From Monoplex corrugatus (Eukaryota; Mollusca; Gastropoda; Littorinimorpha; Ranellidae), in assembly GCA_030674185.1 (NCBI GenBank), contig JAPXFY010000021.1, positions 73,077,221-73,141,220 of the forward strand: DNA of 64,000 nt. The letters are read 5' to 3'. Numbering within the stretch: the stretch's first letter is position 1; the number at the start of each line of letters is the position of its first letter. A model generated the notes under the pieces. That model searched no databases, had not been told where the DNA came from, and saw only the letters and a program-made list of their open reading frames with translations. Position numbers and translations under genes: made by a program. Below, one piece after another: positions 38,831-53,420 of this stretch.

Positions 38831-41278
38831 ACACTCACCACAGTGACAAGGAGGCAGTAGAAGAGTAAGAACAACATGAGCCCGTAATAGTTTTTCCCTT
38901 TCTCCCTCTCAAGTGTCAATCTGAAACAGAGAACACTGTTATTAACTCAGCATGGCATTGTGTGCACAAAAAATGTAGGTGATGATTTTCAAAATGTTGT
39001 ACCTTACCTGAGCCAATCAAACAAGATTACCAACAATTTATACAGGCACAAACCATTGACAACTTTATGCTATATCTGTTTATGGATGCTATTTTTTCAA
39101 GTATGCATGGATGAAAAGATCTGTTCTGTTCCATTCTACCCTTTAAACTTAACGCACTGTCTTGCAATAATGCTTGCACACTTATCATGACTTGTCTGGG
39201 AAAGCATTTTGTTAATTTTATAAAGTAGACCGATGGGTGCAACAGTTCAGTGAATAGGTCACTGGTCTTCCAATAAGTAGGTCTGAGTTCAAATATGCTT
39301 GGGTAGCACCTGGTTGATAAAGAGGAGTGATTTTTCTGATCTTCCAGGTCAGCATGTATGCAGACTTGGTTGTGCCTCATCCAGTTTGTACGTATACCTA
39401 CCTAAAGATCACAGATGCATGTCACAGATTCTGTAAGCCATGTCAAGTGTTTGGTGGCTTAAGGAAACATTCATGGCAAGGTTAAAAACATTATACATGT
39501 CAAAACCCACTCATACCTGTAAAAGACTACTCGTATATTTGAGTGCATGTGGGAGTTGCTGCCCACGAAAATGCAACACAAAAACAAATAAACAAAAAAG
39601 TGTACACTGGTCTATGATTTTGCCACGGTTATGGAACAGACATCGCTAGCCAGAACCTGTAGGGGTTGAAAGCCTGAAAATCAACACAAATTCTGTGAAT
39701 AACGTATGTTCCATCTTGTTAAATGTTTATACCCAAACACACAAAAGCATACAGGGCAGAACAGGCTATTTTCAATAAGCCATAAACTAGGTGACACCTG
39801 GAACATAGCACCATTAGAATGAAATGACTAATTTAGAACAAGCATCACAACGAAAATCACCTCCATCTGTTAATTCATTAAAAATACAAAAACAATACAG
39901 AAAGAGAGCAGATCACAATACGCAGTATGTTTTTTCCCTTTTTTTTTTTTAAAGAGGATCATCATGCTTAGGTAGTTTCCTTTACGTTCATTTTTGTTTT
40001 CGTTTGGTTTTTTTTTATCCTATTATCTCCACCACTATAATTGCCACAGAAGCTGGGACAGTTTTCACAATGCAAGGATGATAATGATGACAATGAAGGT
40101 GATAATCATGGTTCTGTGAAAATCCATGTAGTACTGAGACTGCATGACAGGAATATACTTTACGCTTACTATCATAACATATGAAGGTGATAATCATGGT
40201 TCTGTGAAAATCCATGTAGTACTGAGACTGCATGACAGGAATATACTTTACGCTTACTATCATAACATATCTTGGCATCAACCAGGCTCAAGAGATACAA
40301 ACACCTGCATTTTCGTTCAAGAGATTTGAACAATACCCTCAGTAACGCATCCTTGAAGTGGATGAGACTTGACTGTGTGATCCCAATCTTCCCAACGAGC
40401 CCGTAGCATACTAAACTCTGAACAATTTGAACCCATCACCTTGCAGTCAGTAGTCTGTTGCGCTAACCACTACACCATGGCAACTGGTTTTATACGCAGA
40501 CAGTTTATGATGCAGCTAAACCCATTTGTAGCATGTGTGCACGCGATAAAGTGTAAAATAACACTGCATCCAATGTGTTAATGCGTGCTACAGCTTAATT
40601 TGACACTTAGTAAAAATACTTAATGTTTGAATTGCCTCTCTGAATCCCTCACCCTACCCACCAGCTCCCTGCACTGTCAGCCATGATAGCAAAGCAAAAA
40701 TATAATCCTTTCACTCTGTCATCATGTCCACCAGCTTGAAGCATTATCACCAATATCAGCCATGATAGCAAAGCACAAACTTACCCCTTTCACTGTACTC
40801 CTCATCCTAATCACCAGCTTCCTAGCACAAGCTGATGAAGTGAAAGAGTTAAATCCTATCTGATTCTTATGAGACATGAAATATGTTACTTCAAAAGACA
40901 TCTTTTGCTTTAGGTAACTGGTGTGTGTGTGTGTGTCTGTCTGTCTGTCTGTCTGTAGTTGTTGTGGTTTTGGTTTTTGTTGTTGTAGAAGCACATGTTT
41001 GACTTAAAACATGAGAAAAGAATAAGAAAAGAACAAAATTTGTGAAGGTACAAACAAGGACCAACTCTCTAAGAACAAGACAACTTGTTCATGCCAGTGT
41101 TGATGACAATATATGACATTCATAATTATAAAGAGAGAGATAGAGAGCAGGAGAAAAAGGAGAAATACAAAATGCAACAAAGCTTTATTTTTCAACGGTA
41201 TACACAATAGTACATAGGCCAATATGGAGATCTGCCTTTGCTAATGTACTTTTATTGAAACAAAAGAATATAGGATAC

Positions 41279-41363
<85 letters not shown>

Positions 41364-41552
41364 CAGAGAGACAGAGAGAGAGAGACAGAGACGGAGACAG
41401 ACAGAGAGAGACAGAGAACAAGCACCCATTTCTTACTTATGAGGTTAGTGGCACAAGCTTTTTTGCATACAGTCCTTGCCCATGGAAGGCCTACAGTAAC
41501 ATGAATGAATTATAATGCTATGACTACATCAACTGATATACAAATGCAACAC

Positions 41553-41599
<47 letters not shown>

Positions 41600-44347
41600 C
41601 TCACGATAGTTGTTCAGAGGCAGAATTCCAGCAACTTTGTACGTTTCCAGATTAGAGGCATGAGTAGGGACACCTAGAGCAATTTTAATACTTTTGCAGT
41701 CTAAGCTTTGTATCTTCTTTAATAAATATTTTGGTGCACTGAAAAACACTTCTTGCGCATAGGATAATTTAGATCGTACAAGTGCTGTTGACAGATGAAT
41801 TAGTATGTTCGTATCCATTCCCCAAGGTAATCGGCTTATTATCTTTAGAAAATTTAGGGCTTTTCTTGCTTTTGTTGAAATATAATCAAAATGGACATTC
41901 CAGTTTAATTTCGATGTCATAAAGACTCCCAGAAATTTTACAACCTGTTTGTAATGTAACACTTCACCAAGCAATCTGAAAGTAGGCAAGTTACTTAAAG
42001 TACCACCAGAATTAAATAGCATCATGTTAGTTTTTTCCGCTGACAACGACAGACCATTTTCTAACATATAGTTTCCAAGATTATCAAGATCAGATTGATA
42101 CAATTTCCTAATGTAATTCTGTGCTCTCTGTGGAGTTGTCTTTTTTAAAGTAATATTCATCCAAATACATATATCATCAGCATACTGTGCCAAAACAACA
42201 CGATTTGAGAGTGCTTTAGGAAGATCCTGTATAAGGATATTAAATAAAAGCGGTGCTATCACTGAACCTTGTGGAATTCCCATATCAAGATGTCGTGAAG
42301 TAGAATAACTAGTTCCCACTCTTGCCTGAATAGTTCTATTGGCTAAAAAAGACTTAATGTAATCATACATATTGCCAGATAAACCAATAGATTTCAGCTT
42401 GTACAATAAACGCGTATGCCAAACTTGATCGTAAGCTTTTTTCACATCAAAAAATGTAGCTAAAAGACTTTTTCTGCGGGCAAACTCTTTCTTGATGTGA
42501 GTGGTGAGTTTAACCAGGTGCTCAACTGTAGATCTCCCTTTTCTAAAACCAGCCTGATTTACTGGAATAACGTTATTTTTATCACAGTAATGTACAAGTC
42601 TGTTTAATACCAATTTTTCCAATAGTTTGCTCGTATGGGACGTTAAAGCAATAGGTCTGTAACTGTTTTTATTGTTTTTAGGCTTTCCTGCTTTTAATAC
42701 TGGTATAACAACAGACGTTTGCCATAATTGTGGTATAGTTCCACCAGCCCAGCATTTCTGAAAAATTTTGTGTAAAAAAATAATATAGTTTTCTGGAAGA
42801 TGTTTAATCATTTCAGTTGAAACTGCATCAACACCTACCGAACTCCTTTTGTTGCGCAGAGACAAGATAGTGTTTTTTAACTCTTCTAAGGTGATTGGAG
42901 AATTAAACCAGAGATCATTTTGAGGTATTGGATCAGTGTAGATAGGGTTGTTAGCTGCCATTTCCCTGTAGTGTTTGCAGGTAGGAGTCAAACCATCTAC
43001 TTTACTATTTTTGCAGTTAGAACTACTTCACAAACGGACAATTTTGTGAGTAAGGAAATTAAAATCAGGTCTGATGTTGACTTTCCAAAGCGAGCAAAAA
43101 GCATTTCATCACAAATGACTGTTTCAACTTACATATCTGACTTGGTCAAACAGTCTAACATAAATATGGATGAAATAGCTGAGACACCATCAACAACGCC
43201 TATCCCTACATGTGAAATGCAAAAAGCCTCTTTTGATATTGATTATACAGACGCTAAGAAATCTGAAAACGTCAACATTTCGATATCCACAGCAAGAGAA
43301 CACATCGATGAAAAATACCGTACCCACCTTCACATTTTTACCGATGGATCAGTCTTAGAAAATAAATGTGCTGGAGCAGCATTTTATGTTCCAAAATTTA
43401 AGATAAAAAAGTCATTTTTCGTTGGGGCAAACTTATCGATCTTTACAGCGGAATTAGTCGCTATTAATCAAGCATTGCATTATCTAGTAAATCTTAAACC
43501 CATGTCTTTCAAAGTAGTTCTCTTTGTTGACTCAAAATCTGTATTATATGCCTTATGGTCTTTTAATGCCGACACAAGACCTGATTTAATTACTGAGGCA
43601 AATCATCTTATACATCGTTTACGGGTCAAAGGTACAGATATCAGTTTATGCTGGGTGCCTTCTCATGTTGGTCTTCACGGCAACGAAGTAGTTGACAGAG
43701 CAGCTAAGCAAGGCGCCCAGAATGCTGATAATGCTATAGAATTACATGTTCATACCTCCGTAAAAGAAGCTTGCAACTTGCTCGAATCAGCCTCATGGAC
43801 TCGATTTCTTGAACATTCAGATGAACAGTTTGTGTCACAACAAATGATAAAACTTACCGTTCAAAATGTATGTAAAAAATTGCAGTATTCTTCTATGTAT
43901 CATTTGAGATCGATTGTTGCTGTTTGTTTTCGTATTCAGCTAAACGCATTGAGAACAAAATATTGTAAAAATGTCAAGTGTATTTGCGGCGAACAGTTCA
44001 CACTGTTTCACTGTTTATTCTACTGCAAAATGCTACGTTCTTTTTTACCGAAAATGTTTACTCAAGAAAAGTATTCTGAAAATCATTTCCAGAAAATTAC
44101 ATCAGATCAAACGTTGTTAGTTAGAATTTCAGAATCATTAGTTCACAGTCCTGTTAATGCATTACTTTAACTTTATTCGGTTTGTATTTTAGTGTTACAA
44201 TTTCCCTTCACGTTATTGAAGTTAATTGTTAGTGTTAAGTTCTCGTTCCATTTTACTGTTCCCCCACCTGCTAATGTCTTTTTCCTCTGTCTTCCCTCTG
44301 CCCAAATCCAACCCGTCCAACTATCGTTCTACATTTTATTTTGTTCA

Positions 44348-44381
<34 letters not shown>

Positions 44382-44450
44382 ATTTCCCCTCCCCCCCTCC
44401 CCCGTCTAATATCACTTATAGTGAAAAGACGTTAAATTAAAGAACGAACG

Positions 44451-44518
<68 letters not shown>

Positions 44519-47185
44519 CTCAATCAGTCAGTACAAGTTTTAAGTCTCAAATTTACTGCACAAGAAATCTCAGACAGTAACAAAACAAATAAGAACAACC
44601 ACTGAACCAGTCCACCAACAAACAGATCACCAACTATACCTACAGCAATCAAATCAACCCAAATCAAAATCAAACATCCACAAGCAACCAAAACCAACCA
44701 CAACCAATCTAATAAACCAATTATGCAACCATCAACCAATCAACCAACCAACCAACCAACCAACCAAAAACAAACCATCCAAATCCACTATCCAAAACCA
44801 ACCTTCCCAATTCAATAAATCCGAAACAAACCATCTATGCAACCACCAATCAACCAAAACAAATCAATTGTGCAACCATCAAATGATCAACCTACCATCT
44901 AAAACTAACCATTCAAGACTACCAAAAATAGCAGCTTCACACTACAGGACCTAACTACTGACACAGCACTCTGGGAGTGGGAGTGTCTTATGGATTGCTC
45001 CCCACCCCTAGGAGTATTTCTTCTTTCCCCTTTTCTTTTTCCTTTTTTTTCCCTTACCTTTCTCTCTCTCTTTCTCTCTTTCACCATCTCATCCTTAAAG
45101 GTTCCTGTTTGATTTTGTCTTTTAGCTTAGACACACCTCTCCCTCTCTTGCAGGCTGTAACTACATACCTACATTTACTTTACTTAGCAACTGGTCCCTT
45201 GCAATCACTTTTTACAAATATTCAGCCAAAATCTATCAACCAGAAACAAACCAACTATACAACCAACCAACCAACCAATATCATTCAAGCACACAACTCA
45301 ACTACTAGCATAGATAACATACATCTATACATGCACAACAGGTTTTCTGTGGTAAACCTTAGAGAACAGGGATGTAAACAGGACAGATACAGTCACCCTC
45401 ATACCATGGTTGGCCTGACAGACTAACAACTAGAACTCTGTGGGCTGAATCCTATCAATTCTGACAAAATCACTGTAGAACTGTGTGCCAAGCTCACTGG
45501 GAAGACTGGAACCACAATGACAGAATCTCATCCACTTCACAGATGGATCACTAAGGGTGTTGCTCAAATCCCCTGACCAACACCATAGATGTGTGTATCT
45601 CTCAGGCTTCGCATACCCTAAGGTATATCATGAAAGTACTTTTGTGTAGTGTACAGCCTTGTCAATCCAGAACGGAACTCCACAGCATTATGATTATAAC
45701 CCTCATTGTCACTATCACCATAGCACTGTGCAAAAGTGTCCTGGATTCTGTGGTCATTACTGTCACACAGCAAATGGGACAGAAAAAAAAGGAAACAAAA
45801 TGGGGCGGACATACAATGTAGCTGGTCTAAAAAGTAAGCTACATAATGATGTAGAAGCCTCACACACAAACAGGCACAGTGATGGCAGGGGGTGAAGGGA
45901 TGTGTGAAGTGGTAATTACAGGCACAGTGATGGCAGGGGTGAAGGGATGTGTGAAGTGGTAATTACAGGCACAGTGATGGCAGGGGGTGAAGGGATGTGT
46001 GAAGTGGTAATTACAGGCACAGTGATGGCAGGGGGTGAAGGGATGTGTGAAGTGGTAATTACAGGCACAGTGATGGCAGGGGGTGAAGGGATGTGTGAAG
46101 TGGTAATTACAGGCACAGTGATGGCAGGGGGTGAAGGGATGTGTGAAGAGGTAATTACAGGCACAGTGATGGCAGGGGGTGAAGGGATGTGTGAAGAGGT
46201 TATTACAGGCACAGTGATGGCAGGGGGTGAAGGGATGTGTGAAGAGGTAATTACAGAGTACAGTGATGGCAGGGGTGAAGGGATGTGTGAAGAGGTTATT
46301 ACAGGCACAGTGATGGCAGGGGTGAAGGGATGTGTGAAGAGGTAATTACAGGCACAGTGATGGCAGGGGTGAAGGGATGTGTGAAGAGGTAATTACAGGC
46401 ACAGTGATGGCAGGGGTGAAGGGATGTGTGAAGTGGTAATTACAGGCACAGTGATGGCAGGGGTGAAGGGATGTGTGAAGAGGTAATTACAGGCACAGTG
46501 ATGGCAGGGGTAAAGGGATGTGTGAAGTGGTAATTACAGGCACAGTGATGGCAGGGGTGAAGGGATGTGTGAAGAGGTAATTACAGGCACAGTGATGGCA
46601 GGGGTAAAGGGATGTGTGAAGAGGTAATTACAGGCACAGTGATGGCAGGGGTGAAGGGATGTGTGAAGAGGTTATTACAGGCACAGTGATGGCAGGGGTG
46701 AAGGGATGTGTGAAGAGGTAATTACAGGCACAGTGATGGCAGGGGTGAAGGGATGTGTGAAGAGGTAATTACAGGCACAGTGATGGCAGGGGTGAAGGGA
46801 TGTGTGAAGAGGTAATTACAGGCACAGTGATGGCAGGGGTGAAGGGATGTGTGAAGAGGTAATTACAGGCACAGTGATGGCAGGGGTGAAGGGATGTGTG
46901 AAGAGGTAATTACAGGCACAGTGATGGCAGGGGTGAAGGGATGTGTGAAGAGGTAATTACAGGCACAGTGATGGCAGGGGTGAAGGGATGTGTGAAGTGG
47001 TAATTACAGGCCAGTGATGGCAGGTGAAGGGCATGTGTAAGATGTAATTACAGGCCAGTGATGCACGGGTGTGGTGTGTGAAGTGTAATTCGGCACAGTG
47101 ATCGTGGTGAGTGTGTGTGGTGTATGTGGTTGTGTGTGTGTGTATAGTGTGTGTGTGTGTGTCATGTGTGTGTGTGTTGTGTGTG

Positions 47186-47232
<47 letters not shown>

Positions 47233-47270
47233 TGTGTGTTACAGTTGTAGAAATAACTGGGTGTTATCAG

Positions 47271-47341
<71 letters not shown>

Positions 47342-47379
47342 AGATGTAGAAATAACATAAGGTAGTTATCAGCATTATG

Positions 47380-47416
<37 letters not shown>

Positions 47417-47616
47417 GTGTGTGTGTGGTGTGTGTTACAGATGTAGAAATAACATAACGGTAGTTATCAGCATTATGAGGGGTGTGGGGTGTGTGTGAGT
47501 GTTGTGTGTGTGTGTGTGTGTGTGGTGTGTGTGTGTGTGTGTGTGTTGTGGGTGTTACACATGTAGAAATAACATAACGGTAGTTATCAGCATTATGACG
47601 TGTGTGTGTGTGTGTG

Positions 47617-47686
<70 letters not shown>

Positions 47687-49621
47687 GTGTGTGTGTGTGT
47701 GCATGTGTGTGTGTGTGTGGTGTGTGTGCACGCGCTCGCGTGTGTGATTTTGTGCATGAGTGTAAGGAAGAAAGAGAAAAGAAAGACAACAAAATACTAA
47801 GCCATTCAAACAATGTGCCATTTTATACAAAAATTGATAAGAGAAATCCAGATTTTGTACTTCTTAAGGAACTGTGACTATCAAGAAGCTTTAGTTGTTA
47901 TAAAACTTGATGTGCATAGTAAATGTCGCAATAAAAAATAAAAAAACAAAACAGCATGAAAAAAAACAAACCCTGTCACAACAATGCAAACAGATTTTAC
48001 ATACTGTCAGTAGTGTCAGAAAAACTTGTGTTTGCACACCTTCACAAAGTCCTGATTTAGGCCTTTTTTTTTTTACTTCATGTGACCTTGACCATGATGC
48101 ATTGTCCTCCAAATTTATACATTCACAGATAATAATAAATATATATATATTAACAACAACACCAATCCTCCTCCTCCTCATGACAATAATGAAGATTTAC
48201 ATAGTGCAACATCCTGCGATGTTTGCAATAGATAAAAATAGAAGTGCACACCACTGACCAGCATTTGGTAAAGATCCATCCAGAAACAGCTGGTGTTATC
48301 TTGCCACAACAACAACAACAAAAAAGGGGTGGGGGTGGGGTGAGGGGTGAGATAAAAGACAGGAATTGGGGAAAACCTGAAAATAGAAAGTGAGGGCAGA
48401 AAGACGGGAGGGAGGGAGGGGGAGACACTAAATACCAATCAATCTGCTGGGTGAGCTTAGTGTTTTGCAGGTCCTTTTCCCTACCTCTCCAAATCCCCCT
48501 CTCCCCTTTCATTCAAACCTTGCCAGTGCATAGGGCCACAGGAGTATGCCAGACACCAGATGGTACATTGGAAGGGCATATGTGTAATCATCCAAATGTG
48601 ACCATCCCTCTTGAATACACTCCAAATTACAAACTTTATAGAGTAAAGGGATTAACCCACAGCATAGATAATGTAACCCCCTTTGATTTTTATTTTTATT
48701 TATTTATTTCTAACTTTTCTTCAATAAGCTAGAAAAGAACTGGGGCAGATCCAAAACCAACACCAAAAGCGGAAGGAATGGTAGCTGTTCTCCAGCAGAA
48801 AGGCACATACATCCCTTGATCATGGTTAATCCGTCCATAAGCTCCATGCCTCACCCCTTACAGTTTTTTCATTGTATTTAACATTTTGTCACTTTTAAAA
48901 CTAAAATGACTTTTAGAAAACAAGATGTGAAGTTATTCTTAAAATTTCTCTTTTTAAAACAATTTATTTTAGAAAATCTAGATTTTGTAGTTCTCCCTGT
49001 CACCATGACCTTGAAGAAACATCAGGTGGACTAGAACATAATTAACACGAAGGAAGGACAACGTTACACTGTCACAACTGTGAAAATATATTTCAAATAA
49101 TGTCCTGAGAAAACACTATTCATATACCCTCTTTAAAAAGTTCTAATTTTAGGCATATTTTTTGGTCCATGTGACCCTTACCTTGATGCACACTTCAAAA
49201 CTCAAGCATTCACAACTCCTACTTTAGACCAAAATTTGGTAAAGACCCATCCATAAAGAAAGAGAAAACCCTGTTCACACAGTTTTGTCACACACACACA
49301 CACACAGACAGACTTCTACATCTGTCCACTAGATATAAAAAAGTCTCCCCTTTTTCTTTTATTTAAATGGGAGATTAAAAAAGAAATAGAGCAGACCCCA
49401 AAACAAGAAAATGACACAATGAGAGCAGGAATGAGGGAAGGACCACATGCTACTTACATTCCATACAGCAGGAAGGCTGACCCCCAGATCATGGGTAACT
49501 CATCCATTAACTGAAACACAATACACATACTATCAGGCCTAGTGTGGCAGCTTTTGTATGCATACATACATTCTAGGTATATATATATAATTAATATATA
49601 TTGTGTGTGTGTGTGTGTGTG

Positions 49622-49654
<33 letters not shown>

Positions 49655-49662
49655 CGTGTGTG

Positions 49663-49711
<49 letters not shown>

Positions 49712-50909
49712 GCGCGCGCACACGCGCGCGTGCGCTTGTGTGTTCATTTGTCTGTTCATCCGTCCCCTCTTCTGGCCTGTTTGTCTGTTTGCATGCTGTC
49801 TGTCTCAATCTGTTTACATGTCTGTCAGTTTCCCAAACCACAGATAACGGAGACATGGTGAGTAGTGAACAGGGTAAACACTGGGCTTCCAACCACATGG
49901 TTCTGGGTTTGATATGCCTGGACACCTCTGCCTCCTGGACAAAGGGTACAGATTCCTCTGATCTGCCTGCCCAACGTGTGCAGACCTGCCAGTGCCTAAC
50001 CCCCTTCCATGTGTACACACATGCACAATTGGGAAAGGTTAACCCAACTTGGCTTGGCTTCCTGCATGAATAAGTAGTTCTAGGCCAACTAGCAATGGTT
50101 ACTATTAGGACAGGACAGGGCGGCACATGGCAATGCCTCACCTAAAAAATACCTATGTTTCCTACGACGGAGTTATCAGACGGATAATTGCTGCTTAAAA
50201 AGCCCTAACTCCCTGACCTCACAGGATAGGTCTTTTGGCCAGGAACTAAGGATGGGGGTATCCCCAGCAAAAAAATAGAGGGCTGAAGTTTTGAGGTACA
50301 AGGCCTGCGTGTGCCTTCCAACAAATCATGGAACCATGCAAGAAAAATGTGGCACATATGCAGAACATCAAATATGTTTATAGATCCTGCAAGTCATCAG
50401 TGGCTGCCTACGAAAACATGAACACACTCAGCATGCATGCCTACACAAGACGGAATATACAGACTTTGCAGCAACATACCACCCTGACAAAGTGGACAAA
50501 ACGTGTATACATGTATCTGTAAAAATTGGAATGTTTAAAACAAAAAATAACAAGCAACTGAAACATAATGTTAAGCTTGAACTTGTCTGACAGTTCCGTG
50601 TCTGCATACATTTATTCAAATGTTATTAGTCTGTTTATCTGGTTGTTTGTAGGTCAGTCTGCATGTCTGTAGAATCTGATTTCCAAATAACGAACATCTT
50701 GTCCATTAACTGAAACACAACATAAACAGGTTCTGTCCTCATTTCACAGTTCTTGTAATATGGTACATCATCTATTTCTGTCTCTCCCACGTTCCACATG
50801 AACTCTCTTGTCACCCTTTCTGTGCACAGCACTTCTTTTGTGCTATTTTTAAATGATTTGTATTAGTTGTTCTAGCTGGGTTTTAGTGGGGGGGGGGGGG
50901 GTGGCATTG

Positions 50910-50967
<58 letters not shown>

Positions 50968-51210
50968 CATTTTTTATTTTATCTGATTTTTTTTAAACAT
51001 TTTTAAAAATTATTTGACATAATCTTAATTTCTGTTGTTTTACTATAAGTAGCTTAGCAAAAGCTGATATGTTAGCTGGTCTACAAGCTAATAGTATAAC
51101 CTTGGAAAAGAAAAGTCTGATTTTCATTTCATTCTATTTCTGTCATCCCACTGTCCTTTATTTTCTATCCTACTTTATCACATCCTGAACCTTCTTCTCT
51201 CAATCCCTTT

Positions 51211-51284
<74 letters not shown>

Positions 51285-53203
51285 ACACACACACACAAAC
51301 ACAAACACACAATGTCATACATATGCACACACATTCATGTCATGTCTAAAAGCACATTTGTGAACAGAAATCAAAAGAAATAACATGCACTCACACATGC
51401 ACTTGCGCACACACAGACCCTTCAGCAGAACCATTTTCCCTTCTACCATCATATTCTCCTCCCCTTTTTACCCCCCCCCCCCCTCTTACACTCATACTTT
51501 CTATGTATCTCTTTATCAAAAATAGTTGTGAAATTAATAGAGAATTACACGCAACAGCTACTGTCACCAATCCCCACCATCTCTACATATCTCGGTCTTT
51601 CCCTCTCTCTGAATGATCAATAATGAGCAACAACCTTTATGACCTGCCAACATTTATTACAAGAGTCACATGAGTTGATGAAACAGGTCACATGTCTGAC
51701 ATACTCATGATCACATGACTCCCAGTCCCAGCTCTGAAAAAACATTTTGTTTTTTAAGTGTTGCAGGTTTTCTCACATGTGTGTATGCATGTTGTTTTAC
51801 TCGAACTGTGCATGTGGTATGTTGTGGCACAGTTTACACGCTTGTCTTCAATGTATGTGTGTGGTGGATGTTTTCATGTTTCCATAAGCCACAGGAATTT
51901 GACATGACTTACAGGATCTTTAACGTGCATATTTGATGTTCTACATGCATACACACACACAACAGGCTTTTGGTGCTTGCAGTCTGCACACATGTAGACC
52001 TGGGAGATGGAAAATCTGCACCCTTTGACAAGACAGGAGGTACCCAGGCAGGGTCAAACCTCAGACCTTCTGATTGGCCATCTGACATCTTACTGTCTTG
52101 ACTACAGTACCTGTCCTCTAAATAAAATGATTCATCATCACACCATGACAATCTCCTCTGTTATTGTAGACAGCTAGTGGAATCAGCAAATCAGTGGTTA
52201 AACTAGGATTTGCCTGGAAAGCCAGATTTTCTCCCACCCTTCTCCAGACCTTGAGTGGTCTGGATGCTAGCCTTTCAAAAGGGATGATAAATGAGGTTGT
52301 GTGTGCAGTATGCACCTCGTGGCAACAAAAATGTTGTCCCTGGATAAATTCTGTAGAAGAATCCACATTCATAGGTAAACAAAAACACATTCATAAAGTA
52401 AATTACAAAATAGGAACAAATTTACAACAACAAAAACATGAGTGAGGTTGCACTTGGTGACATAATCTTTACGGACAGCAACCTGAATTCCATACGATAA
52501 ATCAACTGTGAAAAAATCTACAAACACTGTTCGTGACAAAACTACTACTTACTAATTTTGTCAGGGACAACTTCTCTGATGCAGTGGGATGTTTCAGGCA
52601 TGTGTAATACTTACATGTGTATAACTAAAGGCCATTTATTTTACATTAGACATTTATGACTTTTTGATACCACAATCCATCAAAAAGTAAAAGGAACTAG
52701 TAGTACTATGCGTGTAGTAAAGTCCACAACTGCTTGCTTGCTTACAGTACATACTACACACAACACTTGGATGGGAGGATGCTGGTGGGAAGGGTGTGAT
52801 TTTTACTACACATTGGTACAAATAAAATAGAGATAATATTACAACAGCAAGATTGTAATTTTCACAAGTACAGGACTAAACCACAACAAAGCAAAGACCA
52901 TGGTGAGAATGACAGAACAAAACACAGTGACAGCACAGCTGGTGGTAGCTGCCTGGAGTTTTCCAATGAATAGGCCACAATTGCTTTTATATCCTTTTTT
53001 AAATGTTCAGTCACCATCCACGGTGAAAGGGAAGGGAACAAAGTGAGACAGCAACATAATGGAGTTTCCTATTATGTCACACAGACAACATACAGCCACA
53101 ATTAGACACTGAGAGGGGAGAAAAGAGGAAGAGAGAATGAAAGAGTGTATGTTTCACTATCAAAAAGAAAAAGACAGCAAAGGCAGAGAGAAACTATAAT
53201 AAT

Positions 53204-53272
<69 letters not shown>

Positions 53273-53350
53273 TGTGTGTGTGTGTGTTTGTGTATGTGTT
53301 GTGAGTCACTGACAGCATGTGTCTGTGTCTGTGTCTCTCTGTGTGTGTGT

Positions 53351-53420
<70 letters not shown>

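Larger units (their letters stand above)
41597..44452. mobile_element. non-LTR retrotransposon, 5'-truncated with inverted 5' part (twin-priming form)
   Basis: The reverse transcriptase part lies on the minus strand (42991 to 41600). The RNase H part and 3' end lie on the plus strand (about 42990 to 44452), ending in GAACGAACGAAC, a short-repeat tail. The RT text stops at NNYREL at 41600, and the RNase H side resumes just where the same protein would continue, so the two pieces are complementary halves of one element. Both outer ends touch (CA)n: 41558-41596 and 44452-44514, consistent with insertion into a CA microsatellite. The order RT then RNase H suggests an I/Nimb/Ingi-type clade; endonuclease and ORF1 are absent. 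It lies in ACER3 intron 4. Confidence 0.82.

Noticed and set aside
40441..40495. Genuine tRNA gene suggested by A- and B-box-like motifs (also 56746-56870)
   Set aside because: Cloverleaf arms do not pair well and both are joined to SINE bodies shared with other loci.
41140..41222. Possible third exon 7 copy reading [10 protein letters not shown]
   Set aside because: No acceptor before it and no homology beyond the first residues.
42920..42999. The ATG at 42920 as start of the RNase H protein
   Set aside because: It lies inside the inverted RT segment; element sequence on the plus strand begins only near 42990-43000.
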